Of a DNA stretch of 64,000 nucleotides, positions 1 through 11,840 are shown piece by piece. Numbering within the stretch: the stretch's first letter is position 1; every line of letters starts with the position of its first letter. The DNA comes from Schistosoma mansoni (lineage: Eukaryota > Platyhelminthes > Trematoda > Strigeidida > Schistosomatidae), in the NCBI RefSeq assembly GCF_000237925.1, contig NC_031502.1:55549943-55613942 (forward strand). The letters run 5' to 3'. The notes below the pieces were generated by a model. That model did no database searches, was not told the origin of the DNA, and saw nothing but the letters and a program-made list of their open reading frames with translations. Both the position numbers and the translations under genes were made by a program.

Positions 1-1118
1 ATCGTCTGTTAATAGTTCAACTGAAAATTCCTTCAGTTAACTAATAAGTAATCAGTCATTGGTTTATGGAATTTTTCTGAAGTTCTGGAAGATAAGTAAA
101 ATTTTGGGATAGCAGATGTCAATTAGAGTATCTTAACTTTTTCAGTGACTTATTACATCTAACCCTAGTGAAAATCAGCAAGAAATCGCTTCCTTAGATT
201 TGAACTCACATCACCCAACATTATGGTTGTAGGTATTACAGCTGAATAGTAGAAGCTACGACTAGGTTTTGCTGACAATTATTAATGATGACAATAAGTT
301 ATTTCTTTTGACCTTTTATTGTTTCACAGTTTAATGGGCACTAATGAAAATATTTAAATTAACCAAGGAAATATTTCTAGGAACTACATGAGAATGTGCA
401 CAATTAAACATGTATTTAAATCATTCAGTTACTTTATAGTAGCTAGTGTCTTGTTGTCCAAGTTTGGGTCATTAACATTACTTATGTGAGGGTATGAATA
501 TTACTCAATCACTCAAAAGGAAGCAAATGATTTTTGTAAGGGATTACTCTCTAAGTATTTTATATATTTATCTAGTCTGTAAGGTCTAATCAACATCCGG
601 AAATACAATCCCATAGTAGCTAAGTTTGTTATTCGTCCCCTCAAGATATTTGAATCCCCATGTAGTAGCTTGCAAATATGGCTTTACAACTCCACTCCTT
701 ATTAGTCAAGAGAATTTAAGCATAAGATACTTACTTTCAACTTCTCACTATTATGCAAGTCCCAGCATTACGCGAACGTATTGAATGGAACTACTTTGTA
801 GCGATTTACATGAGATTTCGAAATCAAGGTGAGGCTTTTCTTTAACCTTGATCGTGCTGCGTTATTTGATGAGTAACTGAATACTATCGATCAAGATATA
901 AAACAGTTCCCAGAATAATTAACTCCAAATCGCGATGACCCTTTATTTGTTAAGAAGTTACTTGAGCTTGTCAGCCTTAACCTCACGTCTTATTGTAATC
1001 AGTACTCATTTATATTTATAGACTTAGTCATTTCATAGTCTTAACATATGTATAACATATAATATTAGCATATGATTCTAACCGTCATACTTTGATATAC
1101 ATTTCTATTCTTTTGTAG

Positions 1119-1721
1119 ACACTATTCCTACACCAGATAACCTTCCTCAGTGTTTAGATTTCCACAATAATCTTAATCATTATTCAAACTTCTCTGATTC
1201 TTTATTAAATAATTTGAAAATCGACTCATATACAACGAATCGAGTCTATTATAACGATAGTGGTTATGAAAGTATTGACTGTTTGAATAGAACTAACCAG
1301 TATGAACAAAAAATTTCAAAATTAAAATTCTCAATTGATTCTATCTTATCACATTCACCATCAGTGTCACCATCTTCATCCTCTTCAGCGGTATTGTTAT
1401 CATCACCATCACTACTATCAGCAAATAATTCTAATATAAGTAGTATGTTTTATCAAAATAATAAAAATTTACACCATTAATTAAGACAAATAGGACAATG
1501 GAATGTAAAAATCAATATTTTGAAGAACATTATCGATTACAAATCGGTGAAAATCAATATTTTATTGATAATGAACAATTATATCCAATGGATTTATCCA
1601 TTTTTAATTGTAAATCATCATTATCAATGAAACAATCAATAAAAAATGGGATAAAAACAACTGGGGAACATTATGATTGTCGATATTGTGGAAAATCATA
1701 TTCAGTAAAGTCATCAATAAG
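1119..1721 (+). CDS. zinc-finger gene, long penultimate exon
   Basis: Open from 1121 in one frame to a stop at 1478-1480, then open in another frame through the donor at 1722. The second frame carries the first zinc finger ([11 protein letters not shown]...). The first frame carries a low-complexity Ser/Asn-rich linker. Both frames read as host protein, so one gene is meant. The frame change is either sequencing/assembly error in the A-rich run near 1460-1470, a true mutation, or an unannotated micro-intron. Confidence 0.65.
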
Positions 1722-3026
1722 GTAATTCATTTGATTAATATATAAAAATTTCTTATCAGAATAGGGTTTAATAGTTGAATTCATGAGTCAGTTGAAACTA
1801 GATCACCATGGAAAACTTGAAAGCACTGAACCGATAGGTCCTGGGTTTGAATCCCTCGGGGATTGATCTTTACTGTTAAGGAGTTCCATATTAAATTTAA
1901 ACAAGTAGTTTACATGGATGAGAAAAGGAAAATACTAACTAACAGTAAGTGATGTCTTAGTTCACAACTGTTGAAAATAACACTAATTTGTATTGAGTTA
2001 TACTCATATGTAAGTTAACAGTAGTTAATCTCTTAACTAAATTAGTTTATTCAAACATACATAGATCAATAATTCGAGGGAATCCTTATGCTCTAAAATC
2101 TTCTATAGAGTTCTAGTGAGAAGCAATGACCAGTGGAGCTCAACCAGGTCTGTTGTGAGATATTAACTGACTGAAGTCATTGGTGGGTGTGTCGATCAAA
2201 ATCGTGTATTGGTTGAAGTTAGACATTAACACCGTTGGATGCCGACTGAGTGGTTAGTGGTTAAGCGCTAGTATGCGGGACTGATAGGTCCTAGGTTCGA
2301 ATCTCGCGAGTGCGGGATCGTGGATGCGCACTGCTGAGGAGTCCCATAATAGGACGAAACGGCCGTCAAGTGCTTCCAGGTTTTCCATGGTGGGTCTAGC
2401 TTTGATTGACTCATGAACTCAACTATAAAATTGCAATAATCTATTCAATTAGTTTACAGAACAAGTAGTATCGTTTGATAAGTTTAAATATATAGATAAT
2501 GAACTTTTATGTATGAACAATGATAAATTTATGCTTTGTTAGAATAGAGTGACAGATTATGGCCATTAACCAGTGTAATTTTACTGGTCTCACTAATCTT
2601 TCATGGAAACTACACTCTGATATATAAAAGTCATCAATTAAATGAACGGAAAGTCGGCTAAAATTGCTGGATGTAATACACTTATCGAGCAATGACAAAG
2701 TTGGCCACAATCTCGATCGAATCTTGTAGCTGCTGGTATTGAATTTTGAATATACGCCAAGACTATGTTAACCATTGACTATTAAATTATACAGTGTTTA
2801 TGTTTGTTTTTTTCATTTTTCTAACTTTAGATTACATGAAGCAACGCATACATTACCATTTCATTGTCAAGATTGTGGTAAACGTTTTTCACGTCCATGG
2901 CTTCGCGATATACATCATAGAACGCATACAGGTGAAAAACCATATGAATGTACCATATGTGGCCGACGTTTTGCTGATCGTTCAAATATGCGAGCACATC
3001 AACGTGTTCATAAAGAACGAGAGTAA
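1119..3026 (+). CDS. Snail/Scratch-type C2H2 zinc-finger transcription factor, 3' part
   Basis: Two visible exons (1119-1721 and 2831-3026) encode the C-terminal part of a nuclear DNA-binding repressor-type zinc-finger protein; upstream exons lie outside the window. Three C2H2 fingers of the form C-x2-C-x12-H-x3-H are seen. The first spans the intron, the second contains SRPWL, and the third contains [10 protein letters not shown]; a TGEKP linker joins fingers two and three. SRPWL plus FADRSN(L/M)RAH is the signature of the Snail/Scratch superfamily. The protein stops right after finger three, so the extra C-terminal finger of canonical Snail is absent. The N-terminal exon is rich in Ser and Asn. 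Splice sites are good: acceptor TTTTGTAG before 1119, donor GTAATT at 1722, acceptor CTTTAG before 2831, and the phases match across the second intron. The upstream exon changes frame near 1465-1497. This could be a one-base indel, or a tiny intron of about 47 nt (GT at 1447, AG at 1493). Family call fairly sure; orthology (snail or scratch) not resolved. Confidence 0.8.
1769..1880. repeat. HH2 SINE, rearranged fragment
   Basis: Starts with the reverse complement of the HH2 3' end (tail and stem I region), then switches to plus-strand box-B sequence (tcctgggtttgaatccc). This 5'-inverted layout recurs in many HH2 copies of the window. Confidence 0.55.
2112..2440 (+). repeat. HH2 tRNA-like SINE with hammerhead core
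   Basis: Near-complete copy. It has the leader (agttctagtgagaag...), a tRNA-like part with box-B-like GGTTCGAATCT, then a hammerhead core CTGAGGA-GTCC...GGAC-GAAA...GTC, then the tail ending in the tgactcatga-type motif. Stem I pairs GCACTG with AAGTGC with one mismatch. Confidence 0.75.
2831..3026 (+). CDS. zinc-finger gene, last coding exon
   Basis: Encodes the end of finger one, all of fingers two and three, and the stop at 3024-3026. Cys and His ligands are all present, and the intervening lengths are canonical. The exon starts one base before the LHEATH codons, consistent with the upstream donor phase. Confidence 0.85.
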
Positions 3027-3734
3027 CAGTTGGTAATTTGGCTAATAGAGTCTCGACACACTCTTATAATCAAGTTTCGAACTAGTGGCAGACTAGCAGA
3101 TTGGCACACAATGGAATGTTTGGTTTCTAAACGCATCTAAAACTTCAAGTTGACGGTTGGTGGTATTTCAATTTTGTTAGGATCTTTTAGATTAAGCCCT
3201 AATTTTGATTACTTTAAGGAAACTGATAGTTGTATGAATCAATGGTAGTTAAGGTGAAAACAAAATGGTTACTGGATATGTTCATACTCTGTGCCGACAA
3301 ACTTAATCTTTTTGTCGGTAAACTAATGATTCAATCTTTTCGAGATTAATAGTTTAAACTAAGCTGATAAACAAGCTTTCATCACACTTTCAATACCTGT
3401 TGTTGTATAGATTACTAGAAAAAATAAACTAAGACTAGACTTTAGATTATTAAGAGTTTGGTTTTCCTTTTGAAGTTGATCATTGTTGTTTAACTTTAGT
3501 GTATCTTTGATACATATGAAACTTTTCTGAAATAGATACCCATTAAGAAGAGATCATAGTCCAAGAATCCAAGTTGAAAAGAAAGAAATCTCTCTTGGAA
3601 TAATTTGGGACAAGAAATTTGGTTACATTTCATAGAAGGAACTTACAGTTATTCACACTGTACCTTATTGAATATTCATTGATTTTCTTTAAAGATTAGG
3701 TTAAGGGAAACTTCTTGGGTAAACGTTTGTCTAT
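3027..3734. other. 3' flank of the zinc-finger gene, no gene seen
   Basis: AT-rich sequence probably including the 3' UTR. No recognisable repeat or ORF until the RTE-A 5' UTR piece at 3735. Confidence 0.4.
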
Positions 3735-3873
3735 CCTTTTTTTGTGGTTAGCGTATTTTTTTAGCGAGTTGGTTTTCTACGAGAGGGGGTCGCTAACCCC
3801 ATGCCCAACCCTCCGCCTTTACCCCGGGCTTGGGACAGGCAGTAGCCCCCGGAGGAGCTACGGGCGGAGTCTA
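3735..3873 (-). mobile_element. RTE-A solo 5' UTR piece
   Basis: Reverse complement of the first about 135 nt of RTE-A, from the extreme 5' end (actccgcc-type) to the TGGTTAGCG boundary. No coding part follows. The internal boundary is the same one seen at 21257, 34437 and 35312. Confidence 0.75.
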
Positions 3874-3944
3874 TACTTACCAACTAAATATTGAAACGGT
3901 TTTTCAGTAGAAAGATTGTAAAACTAGATTACCGACTTACTTAT

Positions 3945-3985
3945 TTGCTTACGCCTGTTACTCCTAATGGAGCATAAGCCGATGT
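3945..3985 (-). mobile_element. RTE-A 3' terminal scrap
   Basis: Matches the last about 40 nt of RTE-A (acgcctgttactcc, TTAC-repeat tail) in minus orientation. It lies upstream, on the minus strand, of the 5' UTR piece at 3735-3873, so the two are not in the normal order of one element. Confidence 0.6.
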
Positions 3986-4544
3986 AAAACTAGATCCGAT
4001 ACACAAATAGATTATATATAAGAGCTGAATAAATTTATGTATTTATAATGTATGTGAATGTGTTTTTCTTGAGCTTCATATACGCTCTAGATGAGATAAA
4101 TACAGATCCCGAATTCGTTAGAAATGAACGAAGGATAAAGATTGAATTCAAAATTTATGAATGAATTGGAGTAAACAAAGATCATACAAATGGAGAAAGA
4201 GGTGGAATATAAATTGGAGAACGATCAATGGCCCTATTTAGGGCCCTTTTAAAACATGATTTACTCAATTGTTTTTGTCTTCCCTTCATTAATCAACAAG
4301 TATTTGCTCTATTGGGTGTAATAAATAAGTTGGTATGTTTTGTTTCAAATTTGTATTAGCTGTAGGTAAACGGTATTATATTTAGCTACATGGATAGATC
4401 AGAAACTATCTATTCACAACCAATCTTAAATAGACAATGATACTATTTCTGATGCAAATTTCATTGATATTAAAGATGTCACAAGTGTTTGGAGTTTGAC
4501 AATCCCTTGACTAGTAATGCCTTCCATAATCGAAACGTGCCAAC
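3986..4544. other. AT-rich spacer, nothing recognised
   Basis: No ORF, SINE or LINE similarity was found by eye. Confidence 0.35.
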
Positions 4545-4790
4545 ACAGTGAAATCAGAGGTCGGAAACGAAGAGGTTGTAAGATATATTTGATAGGCTAT
4601 CGATATATCGAGAATTGACTGATCTAAACTCGATAGCAGTTATCAGAGAAGTTGAGCACAGCGTATCAACTCGTGATCTGGCGTGGAAGCATGACCGAGC
4701 ACCTTAAAATAAATGAGGTCAGCATCAGATGTCGAGGACTTACAGTTATTGATTTTGAGGATTTATTTACCGCTACAATATGATCAACAC
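4545..4790 (+). repeat. R3 dispersed repeat copy 1
   Basis: About 250 bp resembling 5875-6135 (same strand) and 63640-63905 (opposite strand). Shared landmarks are 'tatatttgatag', 'tatcgag', 'gcatgaccgagc' and 'gattttgaggatttattta'. No coding signature; family unknown to me. Confidence 0.6.
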
Positions 4791-4875
4791 AGAAATCTAA
4801 GAAGAAATACCATTGCAGATATAAATTTAGACTTTTTCTGGTTGTGTAATTATAATCAAAAATTAGGCAATAATT

Positions 4876-5215
4876 CAAATAGTTGAAATCATGAGTCAAT
4901 TGAAGCTAGATCACCATCAAAAACCTGGAAGCACTGGGCTCAAATTTCGTAGATTGGTTGTAGTTAGACATTAACACTATTAGATGCCTGCTAACTCAGT
5001 GGTCTATCGGTTAAGTTCTGGAGCTCGAGACTGATAGGTTCTGGGTTCAAATCTCGCGAGACGTGATCATGGATGCACACTGCTGAGGAGTCCCGTAATA
5101 GGACGAAACGGCCGTCTAGTGCTTCCAGGTTTTCCATGGTGGTCTAGCTTCGATTGACTGATGATTTCAACTATGAAAATACTGAAATCTCCACAAAACC
5201 CCTTCTGACAATAAT
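4876..5215 (+). repeat. HH2 SINE with inverted 3' tail at its 5' end
   Basis: 4876-4936 is the reverse complement of the HH2 tail. A plus-strand HH2 then runs from the leader to the tail. Hammerhead core: CTGAGGA 5083-5089, stem II GTCC/GGAC, GAAA 5105-5108, cleavage triplet GTC 5114-5116, stem I CACTG (5078-5082) with TAGTG (5117-5121). All core bases are intact. Confidence 0.75.
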
Positions 5216-5874
5216 TTAAAATTCATTACAGCCATATGACTAACTAGGATCCAATATTATAAGCAGTGTAATTATCTGAGGTGAATCAATCCATGTTAAA
5301 CATCGATGAAATAGTAGATTCAAAAGTGAATTAACTGACAATCTTATTGACTTAGATAATGTCTAACTCATCGTACTGTATAATAGTGTTCATTATAATA
5401 TGTCACACTCTGATCCTTTCCAAGTTTAAAGACATGTGTATCATGTCATAATATAATACATCAGTTCTGTGGATAATGTCAAATTGTAAATAGGAGTTAA
5501 ACTCTTGCTAAGAGATTCATAAAACCTGCATTATAGAGATATTAGATACTTGGAGGTAATCAACAGAAAGTCTTCAATGTAGATTTTAGATTAGTAGGCA
5601 CTCGTTAACAAAAGGTATGTGAGATGTTGAGGAGATTGAAGTTCCCCATAGGATTCGGACCCATGTCAGTGTAAAATGCATAGATCATACTACTAAACTA
5701 TTAAGACATTTACTAGGACTGATATATTCAGAATGTTTGGTCAATGAGCACTAACCAATGTCATCTGTAATATATTATTACTGATCGGATTCTGTTGATC
5801 AGGTACGTCACACTTATATATTTTATTGTATCAAGAAATAATCGAACTAACACCTTCTATAATCAGATCTCGCC
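5216..5874. other. spacer, nothing firm
   Basis: AT-rich. A weak tRNA-like stretch near 5640-5710 (minus sense) may be an old SINE, but too little is left to call. Confidence 0.3.
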
Positions 5875-6135
5875 CACTCAGTAAAATCAAAAGTTAGAAG
5901 AGAGTCGGTCCGAAAATATATTTGATAGATTATCAATATATCGAGGAGTGACTGATCTAAACTGGCTAGTGATCTCAGGAGACGTTGAGCACGCTGTTCC
6001 AAACCGTGATTTGGTTCAGATGCATGACCGAGCGCCTTCAGCTAAATGAGTCTATTAAAACTGATGTGGTCAGCATCCAATGTGCAAAACTTACAGAGCT
6101 ATTGATTTTGGGGATTTATTTACGACTACACAAAT
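5875..6135 (+). repeat. R3 dispersed repeat copy 2
   Basis: Second direct copy of R3, about 1.3 kb from copy 1, with many substitutions between them. It includes the 'gattttggggatttattta' 3' landmark. Confidence 0.6.
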
Positions 6136-6287
6136 ATTACTAATGATACCTATCTTAGGTCAATCAAACAACTTTCTGGTTAGATAGCCGCAATAACACC
6201 AACTAATGATATTCAATGACTCACAACGTTTGTCAAGATTGAAGAAATATCTGCCGTACAGAAATTCTTAAAATCTTCAACAGCAAT

Positions 6288-6695
6288 GCCCCTAAATGCC
6301 CTGGTACGGCCAAGAGTGGGGAGAGTCCGCTCTCCCTCCTTAAATGCTCTCATATAGCCACGCGTATATAGCCTCTGACAGGGAAATCCTATTTACTGCC
6401 TTCTCATGGTGTGGGTGTTGCTTACGAAATTGAGAGGACGAAAAGCGAATGTCCATTGCTTTGGCCGGATTGGTGGATACAGAAAGTCCCCCAGGGGAGT
6501 TGGAAAACCCTGATTCCAAACCAATGAAGCACATGGGCTTCAGAATTCTGATGAAACAAATGCTATAAGAACCTATTGTTGGTCACCGGCCATCATGGGA
6601 CTGCATCTCCTCACGATGCTCCACTGCCTTGTGGATCAGACTTTTAGGCCAAAGGCTCCGGGTGTAGTCCCCTAGGAAAACCACTTACTTTGGAT
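6288..6695 (+). repeat. N4 retroposon, 3'-truncated copy
   Basis: Starts at the common N4 5' end (gcccctaaatgccctgg) and runs about 400 bp, ending before the AAAT tail. Diverged from the young copies in the 48-62 kb region. Confidence 0.7.
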
Positions 6696-7184
6696 AAGTC
6701 CCATACTAAGATAAAACAGCCTTCCAGAATAAAATGAATTTATTGTATTTCGCAGTATCTCACCAGCTGCTTACAACTTAAACATAGTAGTATTAGTCTT
6801 ACAGAAACAAATCAGTGTACATACATTTATGTATTATAAGTTTGGAAGAGTTTTCACCAATCCAGATTAATGAAAAGGAGAATAAGTACAAGAAAATGGT
6901 GAAAGGTGTTCATATTGAATATTTCTAGGCTGAGTGTAAAGCACATTCTAAAATAAACAAGTAAGACCATAGAAATGGAATTATTTAGATATAATAGATA
7001 TTCATGTTATTACTTATGTAACAAACAGATAAGAGATGAGAATTAATCATTATTGTCATGAAAAGAACAATTACGTAACAAATATTTATAAATAAGTCCA
7101 CCATAGCAAGAAGAGATTAACAACTTCATCTTTCTGGATATATAATGATTATATGCTCACTAATGACTGGCTCCATAAGGTAAT

Positions 7185-7525
7185 TCCTGGAGTTCTAGTG
7201 AAAAAAGTCGTGACTAGTGGAGCTAATCCATGTCAGGTAGAGACAGGTTGAAAGATGGTTGCGCTATTTCGTAGATTGGTTGAAGTTAGACATTAACACC
7301 GTTGGATGCTGACCGGCTCTGTGGTTTATCGATTAAGTGCTCTGGCGCGAGACTGGTAGGTCCTGTGTTCGAATCTCACAAGGCGGGATCGTGGATGCGC
7401 GCAATAGGACGAAACGGCTGTCTAGTGTTTCCAGGTTTTCCATGGTGTTCTAGCTTCAACTGATTCATGATCTCAAATATACAAAATTACTAGAATCTCC
7501 ACGAAACTCCCTTCTGATATATAAA
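7185..7525 (+). repeat. HH2 SINE, hammerhead 5' core lost
   Basis: Full-length otherwise: leader from 7185, box-B-like tgttcgaatct, and tail to cttctgata. The segment holding CTGAGGA and the first strand of stem II is missing between gatgcgc and gcaatagg, so the ribozyme cannot fold. Confidence 0.7.
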
Positions 7526-7854
7526 TTTGGTTCAAGTTTTTTGATGACAGTTCCTTTGGTAAATCGTAATAAATTTGACGTTCTCTATTTTTCAGTAATC
7601 TTGAAGGATTTTGAGATATTAACATCATGACAGTTGTCAAACTGATGACTCGGGATCATACGACTGAAAATGTATTGCCTCTTCGTATAAGATTCTGTGA
7701 AATGTTCTCAGGGATGTGAATATTAACCTTTGTTTCTGTTCTTATGATTTATGTACTTTGTCACGTACATGTAATATGGTAGATGTTATAAATACGTTAT
7801 ATACCGGGAATCAATAAAAACTAAATAGATTTAATCAAACATCTCATGTAGTCC

Positions 7855-8640
7855 TTCCAAAGACAGTGCCGGTCCCAACTCGTGTAAAAGAGGATGGTAG
7901 GGTCATGAACCACATCTCGTAGAAAACAACCTCACTAAAAAATTGCTAACCAGAATATACAATTTAAACTTTGCCATCAGAGTTGAAGGAAGAATTATGA
8001 TGCATCATGATAAAAACCGAGATTATTAGGAAGTCATCAGGTCGATGCCACTTCTAACAACCAGAACACCAATTATATAAGTACATGGAATGTTTGGAAA
8101 ATGTGGGACACCGGAAGGACCAACCAAATAGTTTTGAAAATGATGACCTACAACTTGATGATACTCGGAATAAGTGAAACCTATTCGACCCAAGGTCGAA
8201 AAAAAGGGATAGATATGGGAGAGATGTTGTTGTACTCCGGTCACGAAAAGGAAAATGCCACACGCATTCAAGAAGTTGCTCTGATGTTGTCCAAAAAGGA
8301 AGGGAAAGCACTTATATGTTGAGAATCTTATGAATACAGGATCATCAAGCTATCCTTCAAAACAAAAGAGGAGGGAATCACAATGAATATGATCCGATGT
8401 TATGTACCCACCAATGAGAGCATTGTCGACGAAGAAGACCAGTTTTCCCAGAGACTGTAATCAATCATAGAGAAGTGTCCAGAAAAGGACCTTACCATCC
8501 TGATGGGAGATCTAAACACTAAATTTCGAATGTGCAACAACAGATATGAAGATATTATGGGATGACATGGATTGACTGGGAGAGAGGAACGAGAGTGGGG
8601 AGAGATTCGCGAATTTATGTGCATTCAACAAATTGGTTAT
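7855..8640 (+). mobile_element. RTE-A old 5' fragment
   Basis: Diverged 5' UTR followed by the endonuclease region. Pieces such as LGISET and VALMLS are still readable in the plus frames. Several stops and frame changes, and truncated after the endonuclease part. An old, dead copy. Confidence 0.75.
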
Positions 8641-8804
8641 TATTGAACGGTTAAATTTAAAGTATTCTTTTATTGAGTATCAATTTGATAAATAACAGTG
8701 ACTTATTAGCTGAATTATCTTAACTTCGACTACCTTGTCTAAAATCTGAAACCAAAGTCATTTGCATCAGTTTTTATGGACAAGTATAACTATCTTTCTG
8801 ACAC

Positions 8805-9105
8805 AGTCAGTCAGTCAGCTACAACGTAGGACCAGGCACATTTATGCATCGGTCCAAGTTGCCATACCTCGTTAGCACAACAAGATCAACGTCGGATTCA
8901 TAGAAGTAGTTAATTTAGTGGTGGACATATATAAAAGATAGGTTGTATATAAGGATATAGTATAGGAAGGAAGACAGATATGAAGCAATTTTAATCTCAA
9001 GGTTTAAGGGAAGATAAAGAGTGTATACACCGACGCCATTGTAATCTATTCTGAGCATTGTCACATAGATTCTCCAACCGTTGGTTACGATAGTTGCAAT
9101 CAAAT
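8805..9105 (-). mobile_element. LINE-B 3' end fragment
   Basis: Begins with the CTGA-repeat tail in reverse (gtcagtcagtcag) and cctacgttgt, then matches the LINE-B 3' region seen at 53.8-54.1 kb in reverse. 5'-truncated. Confidence 0.7.
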
Positions 9106-9138
9106 ATGGCTAAAAAAGAGAAATATATAAATCTATAT

Positions 9139-9385
9139 TTGGAAAGATTCAAACAAACAATACTAAACGAATTTAAACTTCACCCCATCGCACAAGCAAG
9201 TGGCTATCAGCACTCAGTGGCTGAGTGGATAACGCGATGGAGTTTGAAGCGAAAGGTACTGGGTTTGAGTCCCCAAATGAACATCAACTCTGAGATGCAG
9301 GTTCATCCAGCTGACGAGTCCCAAATAGAATGAAAAGCGCGTCGTGGATTCCACTGCTAGCCACTATCCATCTTTGCTTACAAAT
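9139..9385 (+). repeat. HH1 (Sm-alpha-like) hammerhead SINE
   Basis: tRNA-like part with an A-box-like segment (cagtggctgagtggataa) and a B-box-like segment (gggtttgagtccc), then the hammerhead segment atccag-CTGACGA-GTCC and the ending cactgctagccactatcc. The second strand of stem II reads GAAT-GAAAA, so the core is weakened. Confidence 0.8.
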
Positions 9386-9689
9386 CTATATTTGGTTATA
9401 AAATTACATACGAAAATCGATAAATTCAATGTTTTATTACTTTAACGAAATAAGTACCTTTTTAAACAGATAAAGAACAAAAAGGTTTACAAAATCAAAT
9501 GAATTCATCATTCTATTCCACGATTTCTCATCAGCTGAAATCAGCCTAAAATTACAACTATAAACAATGGTTTAACGTAAATTAGTTTGTAAAATTTGGA
9601 TAAATGTTGGAAGAGTAACTGAAATGATAGTAAAAACAAGAACTGAACACAAAATATAAGGCAGTCACCCAAAAAAGACGATGTAAGAT

Positions 9690-9900
9690 GGCTGAGCGAT
9701 TTCGTGAATAGATTAAAGTTGGGTATGAACGGCTCGGTGGTCTACAGGTCAAGCGTTCTAGCACGAGATCGAAGGCTATGAGTTCGAATCCGGAGTACGA
9801 GATAGTAGGTTCTTACCGCTGAAACGTCCCACACTTAAACGATTTTGGCCGTCTAGTGCTTCCGAGTTCTCAATATTGGTCGATACATTGATTGATTCAT
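9690..9900 (+). repeat. HH2-related SINE, diverged
   Basis: The same order of parts as HH2 (tcggtggtctac, gagttcgaatcc, ggccgtctagtgcttcc, tgattgattcat), but the hammerhead core reads CTGAAACGTCC and is broken. Confidence 0.6.
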
Positions 9901-10104
9901 TATTTCATTAAAACACTGAATAAACATTGATTAAGATCAACGTGTGTTTATATGTTGGAAAATAACAATGCAGAATGGAATAGGTGATGTTATAGTTAAC
10001 CGAATAAACATCATGAACATAATATGAGTTATATAAGCTCAATCAAATTAATAACCTCAAAGATGACCATTTAACATGAATTGAAACAGAATCACATCAT
10101 TATA

Positions 10105-10382
10105 AGCAAAAATGGATAGTGGCTAGCAGTGGAATCTAGGACACGAGTTTCATCCTATTTGGGACTCGTCAGCTGGATGTACCTGCATCTCAGAGTTGAT
10201 GTCCACTCTGGGACTCGAACCCAGTACCATTCTCTTCAAACGCCATCGCTTCATCCATTCAGCTACTGAGTCCTGATAGCCACTTGCTTGTTTAATGGGC
10301 TGAAGTTGAAATTCACTTGGTATTGTACGTATAGTACGCACATATGCTAATAAGAGACTGATCAATTGCAGTCCTAAACATC
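10105..10382 (-). repeat. HH1 hammerhead SINE
   Basis: On the minus strand it reads leader, box-B-like gggttcgagtcc, atccag-CTGACGA-GTCC-caaata-GGAT-GAAA-ctcgt-GTC. Core residues are intact, with one wobble in stem II. Confidence 0.8.
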
Positions 10383-10526
10383 AGGTAGCTAAAGAAAATG
10401 ATGAAGATTATTTAGTTTACATTCAATAAATAAGACATAGTAATGCTATTAAGAGTTTGCATCTGAAAACAGAGTAAAATTAGTATTGATAATCTGTTAA
10501 CTATTTTAAATGCATTACTTTTATAT

Positions 10527-10648
10527 AGTTGAGATCATGAGTCAGTTGAAGCCAGACCACTATGGAAAACCTGGAAGCACTAGACGACCGTTTGGTCCTA
10601 TTATGGGACTCCTCAGCAGTGTGTATCCACGATCCCGCATTACTTTTA
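10527..10648 (-). repeat. HH2 SINE 3' half
   Basis: Minus-strand hammerhead and tail without the tRNA-like half. It ends near the start of the hammerhead domain (gcgggatcgtgg). Confidence 0.65.
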
Positions 10649-10734
10649 ACCAATTTATGTTCACTATCTAAACAATACCTGAATTCATTATCAAAACCTG
10701 TTTATAAGATGCTTTAGTAGAATTAGATGAAGAC

Positions 10735-10880
10735 TAGCAATAGAATTGAAGAGGAGTGTTCCATCGTATTTGGGACTACTTAGCTAAAAGTAATTTCATC
10801 CCAGTGTTGATGTTATAAATGAGAGTAGAATCTTGTAACCATTAGTCAAAAGCCAACTCGTTATTCATTGAGTCTATAAC
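10735..10880 (-). repeat. HH1 SINE, degenerate
   Basis: Recognisable through 'gtatttgggact' and the order of the flanking pieces; core lost. Confidence 0.45.
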
Positions 10881-11002
10881 ATTGGGAACTAGGAAACTAT
10901 AACCTTCATATAAACATATTTAAGGACTTTGTAGGTTCTTTCCAATCTACAATGATTGAAAAAACTAGTTTGAATAAAGCGACTTCCTGTGGTTATTTTC
11001 AA

Positions 11003-11230
11003 TAATAGTTGAATTCACGAGCCAATTAAAACTAGACTACCATGGAAAACTTGGAAGCACTGGAAGACTGTTTCGTCCTAGTACGAGACCCCACCAGCAG
11101 TGAGCATCCATAATCCCACACGTTGAATCCAAACGTAGGACCTCCGGTCTTACGCACGAGTGCTTTATTCGACTCATGATTTGAACCTTTAAATTACTAT
11201 AATCTCCACAAAACTCCTTTCTGATAAAAT
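11003..11230 (-). repeat. HH2 SINE, minus copy joined to a plus tail
   Basis: The minus-strand hammerhead half is followed at about 11167 by a plus-strand HH2 tail (gactcatgatttgaac ... cttctgat-type end), making a fold-back unit. Confidence 0.55.
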
Positions 11231-11449
11231 ATAAAAACTTTTCGGTTAATGTCAAATTCAACGATGGAGAAAGTATGGAATACAGATTCATATTACTATA
11301 TGAAACCATAAACCTATAATCCGAATTTCATTTATAAATTCTTAAAGCTCTAAATCTTTGTACATTTAATTTGCGAATCCTAAATAGGACAAAACGCATA
11401 TTGCTGAAACCCATTGCCAAACACTATCAAACTTCTGATTAATATCAAA

Positions 11450-11600
11450 AGAGGTTTTTGTGGATGTTATAGTAATTTTAATAGTTGAGATCATTAATCC
11501 ATTGAAGTTAGACCACTACGGAAAACCTGAAAGCACTGAATGGCCGTTTCGTCCAGCTGTGGGACTCCTCGATCGATTAGTGATCTCAACTACTAAAATT
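11450..11600. repeat. HH2 fold-back fragment
   Basis: Reverse complement of the HH2 tail and hammerhead, then directly a plus-strand tail end (agtgatctcaactact). The arms can pair. Confidence 0.5.
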
Positions 11601-11765
11601 TCTTTAATAAGTGAAATCGTGAGTTAATTAAAGCTAAACCGTCATGGAAGACCTGGAAGCACTGTATGGCCAAATCGTTCTAGAACAGGACTTCTCAGCA
11701 GTACGAATCTATAATCCCGTACACGGGACTCGAACCCGGGACGTTCGGTCTTTACAATATAACAG
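11601..11765 (-). repeat. HH2 SINE, diverged
   Basis: Minus-strand tail, altered hammerhead and B-box-like sequence (cgggactcgaacccggg in plus sense). Confidence 0.5.
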
Positions 11766-11840
11766 TTATTATTCGCACGGATTTATTTATCAAAGCAAAG
11801 TAGTATGAGAATCAATTTTTGATGAAAAACTGATTAATCG

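Larger units (their letters stand above)
1722..2830 (+). other. intron of the zinc-finger gene
   Basis: Bounded by GTAATT and CTTTAG. Splitting an AGA arginine codon in phase 2 rejoins finger one (...SSIR) to LHEATH. The intron holds one good HH2 SINE copy (2112-2440) and an older rearranged HH2 piece (1769-1880); nothing else was recognised. Confidence 0.7.

Noticed and set aside
9215-9290. tRNA gene candidates at the many GGTTCGAATCC sites
   Set aside because: All occur inside HH1/HH2 SINE copies; no cloverleaf with acceptor stem can be closed.
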